Assembly: GCA_017427485.1 (NCBI GenBank)
Contig: JAFRSR010000309.1
Location: 1 to 40,585 of the forward strand
Reading direction: 5' to 3'
DNA from: Kiritimatiellia bacterium
GTDB taxonomy: Bacteria > Verrucomicrobiota > Kiritimatiellia > RFP12 > UBA1067
Length of the DNA stretch: 40,585 nt
In this document: one piece after another, positions 21,556 to 29,897 of the stretch
Layout: each line of letters begins with the position of its first letter
Position numbering within the stretch: the first letter of the stretch is position 1
Position numbers and translations under genes: made by a program
Notes under the pieces: model-generated
Told to the model about the DNA's origin: nothing
What the model saw: the letters and a program-made list of their open reading frames with translations, nothing else
Database searches by the model: none

Positions 21556-24021
21556 ATGAAATGCAAAAACTTGTTCGGGCTGGTCGCCGCGGCGGCCGTT
21601 GTGCAGAGTGTGATGGCCGCGGGCGGCGAGCGCGACGTGTCGCTGGCGGGGCCGGGCTGGCGGTTCGCGAAAGACCCCACGTGCGAACTACGTGCCGAGG
21701 CTGTTGCCTTTGACGACGCGGCATGGGAGGCCGTGCGCGTGCCGCACGACTGGGCCATCTCGGGTCCGTTCGACGAATCCATGGACGGCGGTTCGGGCAA
21801 GCTGCCGTGGAAGGGCGTGGGCTGGTACCGGCGCACGTTCACGCTGGAGCCGGGAGATGCCGGCGCGTGCGTGTTCCTCGACTTCGACGGCGTGATGGCC
21901 TCGCCGGAGGTCTACGTGAACGGACGGAAGGCCGGCGGCTGGGACTACGGCTACGCGAGTTTCCGCGTGGACGCGACGCCCTACGTGAAGCCGGGCGTCA
22001 ACGTGCTCGCCGTGCGCGCCGACACACGCGACCACCGCTCGCGCTGGTACCCCGGCGCGGGCATCTACCGGAAGGTCGTGATGAAGGTGCGCAATAAGGC
22101 ACACTTCGCCTACAACGGCATTTTCGTAACGACGCCGCAGGTCTCCAAGGAAGCGGCTATGGTAAGAATATCGTGGGAACTTGAAGGGTCTGTCCCCAAT
22201 GATGCACTGGTCGGTGTGACCATCCGTGGTCCAGAAAAGGGGTCTGTCCCCCAAAAATGGGGAAGTTTCAAGGCGTTGGGAGGGGGCATGTATGGACGGG
22301 TGGAGAACCCGGCGCTGTGGGACGTTGATGCCCCGAATCTGTACGAGGTGGAACTGACGCTGTGGAACGAGAATAACGAGCAGCTCCTCTCGCGCGAGCG
22401 CGTGCGCTTCGGCATTCGGACGATCGCCTTTCCCGTGCCGCTTGAAGGCCCGGCCACGAACGACTGGGCAGCGAACGGTTTTCACCTGAACGGACGCCGC
22501 GTGCAGTTCAAGGGCGTGGACCTCCACTCCGACCTCGGGCTGCTCGGCATGGCGTTCGACAAGTCGGCGATGCGCCGCCAGCTGCAGATCATGAAGGACA
22601 TGGGCGCGAACGCCCTGCGCACGAGCCACAACTGTCCTGCGCCCGAGGTGCTCGACCTCTGCGACGAGATGGGCATCCTCGTGTGGGACGAGGCGTTCGA
22701 CAAGTGGGACGGCACGGCGGGGCGGCGTCCCGACCAGAACCTGGAGGAGTACGTGGCGCGCAACCTCCGGCAGTTCGTCCGGCGCGACCGCAACCACCCG
22801 TGCGTCGTCATCTGGTCGATGTCGAACGAGATCGTCACGCCCGACTACAAGGGCAAGAACTACGTCGACGGCCTCACGAAGGCGCGCTGCACGTACTTCC
22901 GCGAGCAGATGCGCCTGGAGGACACCACGCGTCCGGTCGGCAACGGCAACATCTGCTGGATGAGCGAGCCGAAGTACCTCAACGAGAACATGTTCGACGA
23001 CCTCGACATCACCGGCTGGAACTACGGCGCCTGCTACCGCCGCGTGAAGGCGAAGTACCCCGCGAAGCCGATCGTCTACTCCGAATCAGCATCCGCCGTG
23101 AGTTCCTATGGATTCTACCCGGAGGTGCTGCCGAAGGAGAAGCACGACTTCGCGCGGAGCGAATTCCAGACGGACGGCTACGACTTCAACGCAATGCCTG
23201 ACATCGCGGACGTCGAGTTCAACTACATGGAGCAGGACCGCTACGTGTGCGGCGAGTTCGTATGGACGGGGATCGACTATCTCGGCGAGCCGACGCCCTA
23301 CTGGAAAGAGTCGCGCTCGTCCTATTTTGGCATCGTGGACCTGACCGGCGTCCCGAAGGACCGTTACTGGCTCTACCGCAGCTACTGGAACCCGAAGGCG
23401 TACACGCTCCACATCGTGCCGCACTGGACGTGGCCCGGGCGCGAGGGGAAGAAGGTGCCCGTGTTCGTGTACACGAACGGCGACTCGGCCGAACTCTTCG
23501 TGAACGGCAAGTCGATGGGACGGCGCACGAAGGGCGTGATGCCTGAAGGGGAGGGGCGTCCTTCCGCCTACTACGACGTCTGCGCGAAGTACCGTCTCAT
23601 GTGGTTCGACGTGCCGTACGAGCCGGGCGAGCTGAAGGCGGTCGCCTATCGCGGGGAGACGAAACTCGGCGAGACGGTGATGCGCACGGCGGGCGAGCCT
23701 GCCGCCGTCAAGTTGACGGTCGAGCCGAAGCTCACCGACTCCCCGGACGAGCTGGTCTGGGTGCAGGTGGACGTGGTGGACGCGAAGGGCGTGCGCAATC
23801 CGCTCGCGATGGACCGCGTGTCCTTCAAGCTGTCGGGTCCGGGGCAGATCCTCGGCGTGGGCAACGGCAACGCGCATGCGTTCGAGGCGTTCACGAAGAC
23901 GGACTCGCATCCGCTCTTCTACGGAAAGGCCGTCGCGGTCGTCCGCCGCGACGCGCCGGGCGAGCTGAAGCTCACCGTCTCCGCGACTGGTCTCGCCTCC
24001 GCCACGGTCGAAATCCCCTGA
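21556..24021 (+). CDS. exported glycoside hydrolase family 2 (beta-galactosidase-like)
   Basis: An 821-aa protein with signal peptide MKCKNLFGLVAAAAVVQSVM. It has the GH2 order: N-terminal sugar-binding jelly roll (VPHDWAISGPFDE, GVGWYRRTF, PEVYVNGRKAGGWDYGY), an Ig-like domain, then a TIM barrel from about residue 310 (FKGVDLHSDLG, NALRTSHNCPAPEVLDLCDE). The acid/base is Glu425 in WSMSNEIV and the nucleophile Glu510 in VYSESAS. Extra C-terminal beta domains (FVYTNGDSAELFVNGKSMG, GVGNGNAHAFEAF) match beta-galactosidases of Bacteroidetes and PVC bacteria. Substrate (beta-galactoside, glucuronide or other) cannot be fixed. In the Ig-like region (about residues 210-236) two GSVP segments come from a GGGTCTGTCCCC-type repeat. 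The predicted leaderless start makes 21556 the only sensible initiation codon. Confidence 0.92.
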   Translation: MKCKNLFGLVAAAAVVQSVMAAGGERDVSLAGPGWRFAKDPTCELRAEAVAFDDAAWEAVRVPHDWAISGPFDESMDGGSGKLPWKGVGWYRRTFTLEPGDAGACVFLDFDGVMASPEVYVNGRKAGGWDYGYASFRVDATPYVKPGVNVLAVRADTRDHRSRWYPGAGIYRKVVMKVRNKAHFAYNGIFVTTPQVSKEAAMVRISWELEGSVPNDALVGVTIRGPEKGSVPQKWGSFKALGGGMYGRVENPALWDVDAPNLYEVELTLWNENNEQLLSRERVRFGIRTIAFPVPLEGPATNDWAANGFHLNGRRVQFKGVDLHSDLGLLGMAFDKSAMRRQLQIMKDMGANALRTSHNCPAPEVLDLCDEMGILVWDEAFDKWDGTAGRRPDQNLEEYVARNLRQFVRRDRNHPCVVIWSMSNEIVTPDYKGKNYVDGLTKARCTYFREQMRLEDTTRPVGNGNICWMSEPKYLNENMFDDLDITGWNYGACYRRVKAKYPAKPIVYSESASAVSSYGFYPEVLPKEKHDFARSEFQTDGYDFNAMPDIADVEFNYMEQDRYVCGEFVWTGIDYLGEPTPYWKESRSSYFGIVDLTGVPKDRYWLYRSYWNPKAYTLHIVPHWTWPGREGKKVPVFVYTNGDSAELFVNGKSMGRRTKGVMPEGEGRPSAYYDVCAKYRLMWFDVPYEPGELKAVAYRGETKLGETVMRTAGEPAAVKLTVEPKLTDSPDELVWVQVDVVDAKGVRNPLAMDRVSFKLSGPGQILGVGNGNAHAFEAFTKTDSHPLFYGKAVAVVRRDAPGELKLTVSATGLASATVEIP
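22184..22263 (+). repeat. paired GGGTCTGTCCCC-type repeats inside the GH2 gene
   Basis: AGGGTCTGTCCCCAA (about 22185-22199) and AGGGGTCTGTCCCCCAAAAA (about 22238-22257) lie in direct orientation 53 nt apart. Each is itself palindromic around GTCTGTC. They read G-S-V-P in frame at both places. Confidence 0.7.
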
Positions 24022-24050
24022 GCCGTTCGATGTCGCCGACTTTTGCATGA

Positions 24051-24079
24051 TTGACGAGAATTATGGGATTTGGTAAATT
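24051..24079 (+). promoter_or_regulatory. predicted promoter of the DxD glycosyltransferase-like gene
   Basis: TTGACG (24051-24056), 17-nt spacer and TAAATT (24074-24079). The leader then has AAAGGAG about 7 nt before the GTG start at 24110. Confidence 0.5.
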
Positions 24080-24109
24080 GTAGCCGCTTTAGATTCAAAG
24101 GAGCATACG

Positions 24110-25033
24110 GTGGATCCATCTGACATCAAGACGACCGTCGTTACGGCAGGCGACCGCGCATACGCGTGGGGGGCGTATCTGCTGGTGGCGAGCATGAGGA
24201 TGAACGGCATGCAGCATCCGGCGGCCGTGGGGGCCATGGGATGGACGGACAAGATGAAGCAACGCATCGCCGCGCTGGGCAACGTTACGGTCATTGACAT
24301 TCCGCCGAGCCGTCAATGCGTCGCCTGCCAGAAGCCGATGATGATGATGAGCGACGCCGTGAAGACCGACTGGGTCTGCTGGGCCGACGCGGACGGGATG
24401 TTCGTGGGGGACTGCAGCGAATGGCTTGTCGGCGACGACGTCGAGGAGATCGTCGTGCGCAAATGCACTCCTCCGCCGCCCCAGTTGACGCCCGAATGCC
24501 TGGAAACCTGGCGAAGGGACGTCGAGAAGCACTACGGCCGCGCACGTGAGAAGAGCCGGTACGACACCACCGTTAACAATCCGTTCATCGTCATCCACCG
24601 CAAGTGGTTCCCGTTCCTGGAACGGTGGCAGCACCAGATCGACTGCGTCCTGCCGAAGGATCTCAGGTTCACGTGGCAGAAGAACTCCCCGTATTTCCAG
24701 TCCGACGAAAGCGTGCTGGGCAGCCTGGTGTGCTTTGCCCCGGACGCGCCGAAGGTCGTGGACAACTACAAGGCCAACGGAAGCGTAGACCGCAACCGCT
24801 ACTATGCGCATTTCGCCTACTACCCGAAACCGTGGCAGATGTGGAACCGGCATACGATGAGGTGGCACGACGAGGTTGCGGCCGTCGTGGACTGGATCCT
24901 GGAACAGAAGCAGGTCGTGAATTCCGACCTGCCGTTTTCGCTGCGGCGGGGCTGGTGGCCGTTCAACCGGCGAATCGCCCGGTTCGCCCCATGGGTTTGG
25001 CGGGCCATCAAGCTGAAACGGATGATCTTCTGA
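24110..25033 (+). CDS. GT-A-type glycosyltransferase-like protein
   Basis: A 307-aa protein starting at GTG (AAAGGAG upstream). The N-terminal half has a nucleotide-sugar-transferase pattern: KTTVVTAGDRAYAWGAYLLV, then WVCWADADGMFVGD with a D-A-D metal-binding motif at residues 93-95. The middle has NNPFIVIHRKWFPFLERW, reminiscent of the acceptor-side helices in small GT-A enzymes. The C-terminus is basic and aromatic (WWPFNRRIARFAPWVWRAIKLKRMIF), possibly membrane-associated. There is no signal peptide, so it is cytoplasmic. It has its own promoter and lies just upstream of the exopolysaccharide locus, so it may add a sugar to that polymer. The family was not recognised with certainty. Confidence 0.65.
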   Translation: MDPSDIKTTVVTAGDRAYAWGAYLLVASMRMNGMQHPAAVGAMGWTDKMKQRIAALGNVTVIDIPPSRQCVACQKPMMMMSDAVKTDWVCWADADGMFVGDCSEWLVGDDVEEIVVRKCTPPPPQLTPECLETWRRDVEKHYGRAREKSRYDTTVNNPFIVIHRKWFPFLERWQHQIDCVLPKDLRFTWQKNSPYFQSDESVLGSLVCFAPDAPKVVDNYKANGSVDRNRYYAHFAYYPKPWQMWNRHTMRWHDEVAAVVDWILEQKQVVNSDLPFSLRRGWWPFNRRIARFAPWVWRAIKLKRMIF

Positions 25034-25139
25034 CGGAACGCCAAGGCCGTTTCCCCACACGGTGTTTTTAGCTGGTCGGCTGGGTTTTCTGATTAAAAAC
25101 TCCATATTGTTTTTTTTCAATTTTCTCGCTTTCTCCGCT

Positions 25140-25168
25140 TTACGGGAAAGGCTTGAATATGATATACT
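25140..25168 (+). promoter_or_regulatory. likely promoter of the exopolysaccharide operon
   Basis: TATACT at 25163-25168; a weak TTACGG lies 17 nt upstream (25140-25145). The leader of about 18 nt contains AAGGA before the GTG at 25193. The upstream 25034-25140 is AT-rich compared with its surroundings and contains a T-run (about 25109-25118) but no gene; it may include a weak terminator of the preceding gene. Confidence 0.5.
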
Positions 25169-25192
25169 TTTCCCAGCGTTCTTACAAGGAAA

Positions 25193-26899
25193 GTGAGTAA
25201 AAAGAGAGCGAACAGCAGCATGCAGAATGGAGGAGATCCGTTGGCGAACAGCGCGGATTTGCCGGGAAAGACGATGATTCTCGTCGTTGACGACGAGAAA
25301 ATCATACGTCTCATCGTTTGTTCGCGTTTGAAACGCGAAGGGTATGCGCCTGTGGCCGTCGCCTCCGTGGACGAGGCCGTCCACGTGCTGAAAACGCATC
25401 CCCGCGCGTTCAGCGCCATCATCTCCGACATCATGCTCGGGGAGATGGACGGGTTTGTCTTCCGCGACATCGTGCGGGGAATGGACCCGACCATGCCGTT
25501 CTTCTTCATGACGGCGCTCGACCCCGAGGAGGGGAGCGGCTTCCTCAAGCGCATCCTGAAGGATCCCCTGAGCTTCTACGTCCCGAAGTCTTCCGGGACG
25601 GACGTGCTGCTGAAGCGCGTGCAGCGCATCGTGGCCTCGCGCCGCGTGGAGCGGTTCATCGAACGCCAGATCGAGGAGTCCCGGCAGTCGCTGAAACTCG
25701 CGGTGCACATCCAGCGAAGCATCCTGCCCGTGAGCTGCACCATGCACGAGCGGGCGTTCTATTCGGTCTGGTGGCAGCCGATGGACATGGTCAGCGGCGA
25801 CATGTACGAGGTGATTCCGTCGGGGAAGGACGCCTACGTGTACGTGATCGGCGACATTCAGGGCCACGGGACAAGCGCGGCGCTGGCGATGACGGCGGTG
25901 CAGGCCTTCCTCAAGAACCTGGTGCACTCTGCCGGGGTGATCGAGTGCGGCCCCGTGGAGATCGCGAACCTCCTGCAGAACTTCTTCCGCGAAAACCTGG
26001 CCGACGTCTCGTACATGACCGCGCTGATCTGCCAGCACAACTTCGCGCGCAACGAGGTCCAGTGGCTGACCTGCGGCGCGCCGGACCTCATCATTTCCGA
26101 CTTGGGGCTGGAGGCGTGGGGAACCTCCGACAAGGGGGGATTGCCCATCGGGCTCCTGCCCGACACCGTCTACACGTCCGCCGACGTGTCCACGGCCAAG
26201 CTCTCCAAGGACTCCCTGTGCATCGCCTTTACGGACGGAATCTACGAGCTTTCGCGGGACAAGGCCGGCACGGAACCGATTTCAAGGGACCTGCTGCGCC
26301 GCCTCAGCGCCGAATTCGTGCAGGACGCCATCCAGGAGGGAACGGCCCTCGTGGCAGCGAACAAGTTCATGCACGCCTGCTACGAATTCGGATATGACAA
26401 GCTCCAGGACGACGTGACGCTCTTCCTCTTCGGTCCGACGAACGTCCCGCCGGGGATCTATGAGGCGACGATGCCGCTCTCGCCCGCCGCCCTCGACAAG
26501 CAGTCGCAGGCCATGGGCGGCTGGTGCCGTGCGGCGGGCTGGGCGGAGGACGACGTGGGCCGCGCGCAGCTCGTGCTTGAAGAGGCGGTGATGAACGTGT
26601 ACGACCACGGCTTCGACGACGTGGACCGTCTGCACGAAGTCGTCGGCGTGCGGCTTGTCAGGCGGAACGGCGTGGCCGACCTGACGGTGTGGGAAAGGGG
26701 CACGCCGGTGCCCAGCATGGCGGTGGTGGGCGGAGACGCCTCGACCGCCTTCGAGCTCATCAACCGCCAGATGGGCAACCACGGGCGCGGCAGGCTGATC
26801 GTGCGGGAGCTGTGCTGCGGCATTGAGCGCAAGCGCTATGGAAGCCTCAACGAGACGGTCTACCGTGTCAAGTTGAGCGACTATGTGGAAAAGGAGTAA
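25193..26899 (+). CDS. REC-PP2C-HATPase response regulator (partner-switch control)
   Basis: A 568-aa cytoplasmic regulator in three parts. A receiver domain (about 27-145) has ILVVDDEK, the phospho-acceptor Asp79 in IISDIMLG, FFFMTA and VPKS, all intact. A linker coiled region precedes a PP2C/SpoIIE-type phosphatase (about 195-420) with VSGDMYE, IGDIQGHGTSAALAM, FTDGIYEL and QDDVTLFLF, the expected metal-binding Asp/Gly positions. A C-terminal RsbW-like HATPase (about 430-565) has EEAVMNVYDHGF, WERGTPVP and GRGRLIVRE. Phosphatase and kinase on one chain implies control of a STAS antagonist, and one is encoded at 29898. The GTG start at 25193 has AAGGA only 2 nt upstream; ATG 25220 is an alternative that would not affect the domains. 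An HPt gene follows after 3 nt. Confidence 0.88.
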   Translation: MSKKRANSSMQNGGDPLANSADLPGKTMILVVDDEKIIRLIVCSRLKREGYAPVAVASVDEAVHVLKTHPRAFSAIISDIMLGEMDGFVFRDIVRGMDPTMPFFFMTALDPEEGSGFLKRILKDPLSFYVPKSSGTDVLLKRVQRIVASRRVERFIERQIEESRQSLKLAVHIQRSILPVSCTMHERAFYSVWWQPMDMVSGDMYEVIPSGKDAYVYVIGDIQGHGTSAALAMTAVQAFLKNLVHSAGVIECGPVEIANLLQNFFRENLADVSYMTALICQHNFARNEVQWLTCGAPDLIISDLGLEAWGTSDKGGLPIGLLPDTVYTSADVSTAKLSKDSLCIAFTDGIYELSRDKAGTEPISRDLLRRLSAEFVQDAIQEGTALVAANKFMHACYEFGYDKLQDDVTLFLFGPTNVPPGIYEATMPLSPAALDKQSQAMGGWCRAAGWAEDDVGRAQLVLEEAVMNVYDHGFDDVDRLHEVVGVRLVRRNGVADLTVWERGTPVPSMAVVGGDASTAFELINRQMGNHGRGRLIVRELCCGIERKRYGSLNETVYRVKLSDYVEKE

Positions 26900-26902
26900 G
26901 TC

Positions 26903-27211
26903 ATGAAGGAGTGCTGCAGGAAATACCTGACTGAGCAGTTCGGAGACGACACGGAGGTCGTTGACGCGATCTACGCCGAGTACGTCTCGTCAATCGGCGC
27001 CAAGATGGCCGAGGCCGACGCGGCCCTGGCCGCAGGCGCGTGGGACGCGCTCGACAGGGCGGCCCATACCGTCAAGGGCAACGCGCTCGCCGCCGGCGAC
27101 CAGCAGATGGCCGATGCGGCCATTGCGCTCCGGAACGCCGCCAAGCTGCAGGAACGCGACCAGGCGGGGCAGCTCATTGCGGACCTGAGGGCGCTCGAGG
27201 AACAGCTCTGA
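26903..27211 (+). CDS. stand-alone histidine phosphotransfer (HPt) protein
   Basis: A 102-aa all-helical protein with the HPt motif AAHTVKGNALAAG; phospho-accepting His55 is followed by the conserved Lys-Gly. An HPt carries phosphate between two receiver domains. The neighbouring genes supply both: the receiver at the end of the kinase encoded at 32312-35188 and the receiver at the start of the regulator encoded just upstream. It follows the regulator after 3 nt and precedes the sugar transferase by 10 nt, so it is in the operon. The pairing with those partners is inferred from position and from the lack of other HPt domains in the window. Confidence 0.88.
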   Translation: MKECCRKYLTEQFGDDTEVVDAIYAEYVSSIGAKMAEADAALAAGAWDALDRAAHTVKGNALAAGDQQMADAAIALRNAAKLQERDQAGQLIADLRALEEQL

Positions 27212-27221
27212 AAGTGCGGGC

Positions 27222-27950
27222 ATGGCGAGTTTCCTGGAAAGATCGAAGGACGCTGACCTCGACCAGCTCGTCAGGGAGCTGGCGTCGCGGACCCGCGGCA
27301 ACCGGCGGCGCAGCCTGCGTCTGCTGGCGTGGAAGGTCACGGTGAAGGCGTCGTACGCCACGAAGCGGCTGATGGACATCGTCCTCAGCGCCGTGGGCAT
27401 GTTGCTGCTTTCGCCCGTGTACCTCGCCATCGCCGCAGCCGTGAAGCTTTCCAGTCCGGGGCCGGTGTTCTTCGTCCAGACGCGCGTGGGGCGCTACGGG
27501 CGGTACTTCAAGTTCTACAAGTTCCGCAGCATGCGGCAGGACGCCGAGTCGCAGAAGGCGGCGCTCATGGCCAAGAACGAGTCGAAGGACGGCGTGATCT
27601 TCAAGATGAAGGACGACCCGCGCATCACGCGGGTGGGCCGTTTCCTCAGGCGCACGAGCCTGGACGAGCTGCCGCAGCTGTGGAACGTGTTCATCGGCGA
27701 CATGAGCCTCGTGGGGCCGCGTCCGCCCGTCCCGAGCGAGGTGCTGGAGTACACGCTCGAGGACCGCAAGCGGCTGGACGTGATCCCCGGCATCACGTGC
27801 CTCTGGCAGATCAAGGGCCGCAGCGAGATCCCGTTCAACGAGCAGGTCCGGCTCGACAAGGAGTACATTCTCGCGCCGAGCGTCTGGAAGGACATCGTGA
27901 TCCTGTTCAAGACGATTCCCGCGATTCTCGGCGGAAGGGGGGCGTACTGA
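27222..27950 (+). CDS. polyprenyl-phosphate sugar-1-phosphate transferase (initiating enzyme)
   Basis: A 242-aa monotopic phosphoglycosyl transferase of the WcaJ/WbaP/PglC superfamily, which starts exopolysaccharide synthesis by moving a sugar-1-phosphate to undecaprenyl phosphate on the inner membrane. A re-entrant membrane helix (residues 50-72, MDIVLSAVGMLLLSPVYLAI) is followed by SSPGPVFFVQTRVG, FKFYKFRSM, the catalytic Asp148-Glu149 in TSLDELPQLWNV, and GDMSLVGPRPP. It lacks the N-terminal four-helix/CoA-binding-like domain of long WcaJ proteins; instead about 45 basic residues precede the membrane segment. Its stop overlaps the next ATG (TGATG). The sugar is not predictable from sequence. 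Confidence 0.93.
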   Translation: MASFLERSKDADLDQLVRELASRTRGNRRRSLRLLAWKVTVKASYATKRLMDIVLSAVGMLLLSPVYLAIAAAVKLSSPGPVFFVQTRVGRYGRYFKFYKFRSMRQDAESQKAALMAKNESKDGVIFKMKDDPRITRVGRFLRRTSLDELPQLWNVFIGDMSLVGPRPPVPSEVLEYTLEDRKRLDVIPGITCLWQIKGRSEIPFNEQVRLDKEYILAPSVWKDIVILFKTIPAILGGRGAY

Positions 27951-28885
27951 TGGACAGCCTTCTCTTCGTGCCGTTGGTCGCGGACAGCAAATGGGTCCTT
28001 GACATTCTGCCTTCGACGAGCGTCGCCGAACTGCCCGTGGCGGGACGGCGTTTCGTGGACTACGGCCTCGAGATCGCGCAGAAGGCGGGAGGCACGCTGC
28101 TGGAGGTGCTGGACTGGAGCTGGTCGGAACGCCTGGCCGAGGAGTTTTCCAACCCGACGTGTACGGGCAACGCGCTGTTCTACGAGAAGGGAGCGGGGCC
28201 GCTTCCGCGCGGGCTGGACGATCTCAGGGGAATGGACACGCCGCTCACGCAGTCGATTGCAGACGGTCTCGTGGTGGTGTGGGGGCTCTGCCTGCCCCTG
28301 GACGTGGGGCCTGTCGAGGACGAGCCCGTGTCGGCGGCGGACTGCGCGTGCACGCCGGCCGGCATCTACCGTCGGGAGGGCGGCGGATGGAAGCGGCTCA
28401 AGGTGCCGGCGTTCACGGTGCGCGACGTCAAGGGCTGGCACGAGCTGAACTTCATCGTGTTGCACGCTGCGGGTTCGTTCACGCTGCCGGGCTATTCGGC
28501 GGAGCAGGACGTGCATCTCGGGCGCAACGTGGTGCTGGAGTACGGCGTGGACGTGAAGCCGCCCGTGCTCCTGCAGAACAACGTGTGGTGCGCACGCAAC
28601 GTACACTTCGCCGGCGACGTGATCGTCTGCTCCGGCACGTTCATCGCGGAGGGGACGACGCTGCGGCGGACCGTTGTCTGCGGCAACACGTACATCGGGA
28701 CGAAGCTGGACCTGGACGGGAAGATCGTCGTCGGCAACCGCATCATCGACGCGGAGACCGGGGTCTGGACGGACGTGGAGGACGAGGGCATCGCCCGCCG
28801 CATCCACCACCGCATCGGCGGGCTGGGCTGGCTACGCGCCCTGTGGAGCTTTCTCCTCGGCAGGTCGCGCGGGAGGAGGTACTGA
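27950..28885 (+). CDS. nucleotidyltransferase-like/left-handed beta-helix protein
   Basis: A 311-aa cytoplasmic protein. The N-terminal ~150 residues (ELPVAGRRFVDYGLEIAQ, SIADGLVVVWGLCLPLDVGP) have the flavour of a sugar-phosphate nucleotidyltransferase, but the G-x-G-T-R nucleotide-binding loop is missing. The C-terminal part is a left-handed beta helix of hexapeptide repeats (DVHLGRNVVLEYGVDVKPPV, then FIAEGT, CGNTYIGTK). This is a GlmU/mannose-1-P guanylyltransferase-like architecture with a probably inactive head. A role as a regulator, scaffold or acyl-transferase-like component for precursor supply is possible but unproven. It is translationally coupled to the genes on both sides (TGATG junctions) and is followed by a separate pol-beta nucleotidyltransferase gene. 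Confidence 0.6.
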   Translation: MDSLLFVPLVADSKWVLDILPSTSVAELPVAGRRFVDYGLEIAQKAGGTLLEVLDWSWSERLAEEFSNPTCTGNALFYEKGAGPLPRGLDDLRGMDTPLTQSIADGLVVVWGLCLPLDVGPVEDEPVSAADCACTPAGIYRREGGGWKRLKVPAFTVRDVKGWHELNFIVLHAAGSFTLPGYSAEQDVHLGRNVVLEYGVDVKPPVLLQNNVWCARNVHFAGDVIVCSGTFIAEGTTLRRTVVCGNTYIGTKLDLDGKIVVGNRIIDAETGVWTDVEDEGIARRIHHRIGGLGWLRALWSFLLGRSRGRRY

Positions 28886-29865
28886 TGGGGCGGTACGTGG
28901 CAGGAGAGGCGCCGGCGATGGACCGGCTCGTGGAGGAGACGATCCGGGACGTCGGCGCAGAGGTCGCGGCGCTTGCCGTGCCGCGTCTGCAGGGCGTGGT
29001 GCTGGGCGGCGGCTACGGGCGCGGCGAGGGCGGCGTGTTCGACCTGCCGGACGGAAGCCAGCGCCTGTCGAACGACCTCGATTTCTTCGCCGTCACGGAG
29101 AAGGGCGTGTCGGCACAGGACATCCGCGGCATCGTGGACGCGCTTGCGCCCGTCTCCGAGAAGTGGACGGCGAAGCTGGAGATCGACGTGGATTTCGTGG
29201 TGCGCACGCCGTGGCGGATGCGGCACGACCAGGAGCGGGTGATGATCCAGGAGCTGATGCACGGCTATTTCGACGTCGTCGGCAGGACGGGCGAGGAGAT
29301 GTTCGCGGAGATCGAGCGGCGTCCGCCGTCGGCGTTCCCCTGGTCCGAGGCGGCGCGCATGCTCATGAACCGCGGGGTGGGGCTGGTGCTGGCCAAATGT
29401 AAAATGGAAAGTGTAAAGTGTAAAGTGGCGGAGGATGTTCAAGAATTCGTCAACCGCAACGTCAACAAGTGCGTGCTGGGGGCGGGAGACGCGCTTCTCA
29501 TTGCGCGTGGCGCGTACGCGTGGCGGGCCGAGGACCGCGCGGCGGCGCTGGAAGACGGGCTTTATGCGGCGGCGGTCGGGTGGAAGTTCCGTCCGCGCGC
29601 CGAAAGCGTGTGCGACTGGGAGACGGCGCGGGCGCGGTGGCTCGAGGCCGCCGAGGAGGTGATGGCGGCGGGTCGCCGCACCGGCGCGCTGCGGCGCTCG
29701 CTCTACCAGGCGGCGCGGTGGGTCGTGCGGCGGCGCACGCTGGGAGACTGGCGCACGTTCGGACAGGTGGCCGCGGCGAGGCTGCTGCAGGCCCTGACCG
29801 AGGTCGTCCGCGCACGGGGGACGCTCCCCCCGTCGTTGCGGCGCGACTGGGAAGTTTTCAACTGA
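28885..29865 (+). CDS. pol-beta-superfamily nucleotidyltransferase-like protein
   Basis: A 326-aa protein with GGGYGRGEGG, a distal NDLDFFAV (D-x-D) and EIDVDFVV motif, matching the G-[GS]...D-h-D...h-D-h pattern of the DNA polymerase-beta nucleotidyltransferase superfamily. The rest is helical and basic toward the end (RRSLYQAARWVVRRR). Substrate unknown: relatives range from aminoglycoside transferases to uncharacterised polysaccharide-locus proteins. An AT-rich 35-nt heptamer repeat (29395-29429) encodes about residues 171-182 (KCKMESVKCKVA) and departs sharply in composition from the surrounding gene, consistent with insertion. It overlaps the previous gene (TGATG). Confidence 0.65.
   Translation: MGRYVAGEAPAMDRLVEETIRDVGAEVAALAVPRLQGVVLGGGYGRGEGGVFDLPDGSQRLSNDLDFFAVTEKGVSAQDIRGIVDALAPVSEKWTAKLEIDVDFVVRTPWRMRHDQERVMIQELMHGYFDVVGRTGEEMFAEIERRPPSAFPWSEAARMLMNRGVGLVLAKCKMESVKCKVAEDVQEFVNRNVNKCVLGAGDALLIARGAYAWRAEDRAAALEDGLYAAAVGWKFRPRAESVCDWETARARWLEAAEEVMAAGRRTGALRRSLYQAARWVVRRRTLGDWRTFGQVAAARLLQALTEVVRARGTLPPSLRRDWEVFN
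29395..29429 (+). repeat. heptanucleotide repeat in the nucleotidyltransferase gene (AAGTGTA, 5 units)
   Basis: Units AAATGTA, AAATGGA, AAGTGTA, AAGTGTA, AAGTGGC are contiguous. The block is AT-rich in a GC-rich gene and is translated without a stop codon. Confidence 0.85.
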
Positions 29866-29897
29866 ACGGAAAAACAACTGGACGAGGAGATTCAGAT

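Noticed and set aside
21260..21559. A small open frame (99 codons) in the gap before the GH2 gene
   Set aside because: Its codons come from the palindromic repeat arms and it runs into the GH2 start; no ribosome site or homology pattern.
25034..25192. A rho-independent terminator after the DxD glycosyltransferase gene
   Set aside because: Only short, bulged stems were found and the T-run near 25109 is not adjacent to a stable stem.
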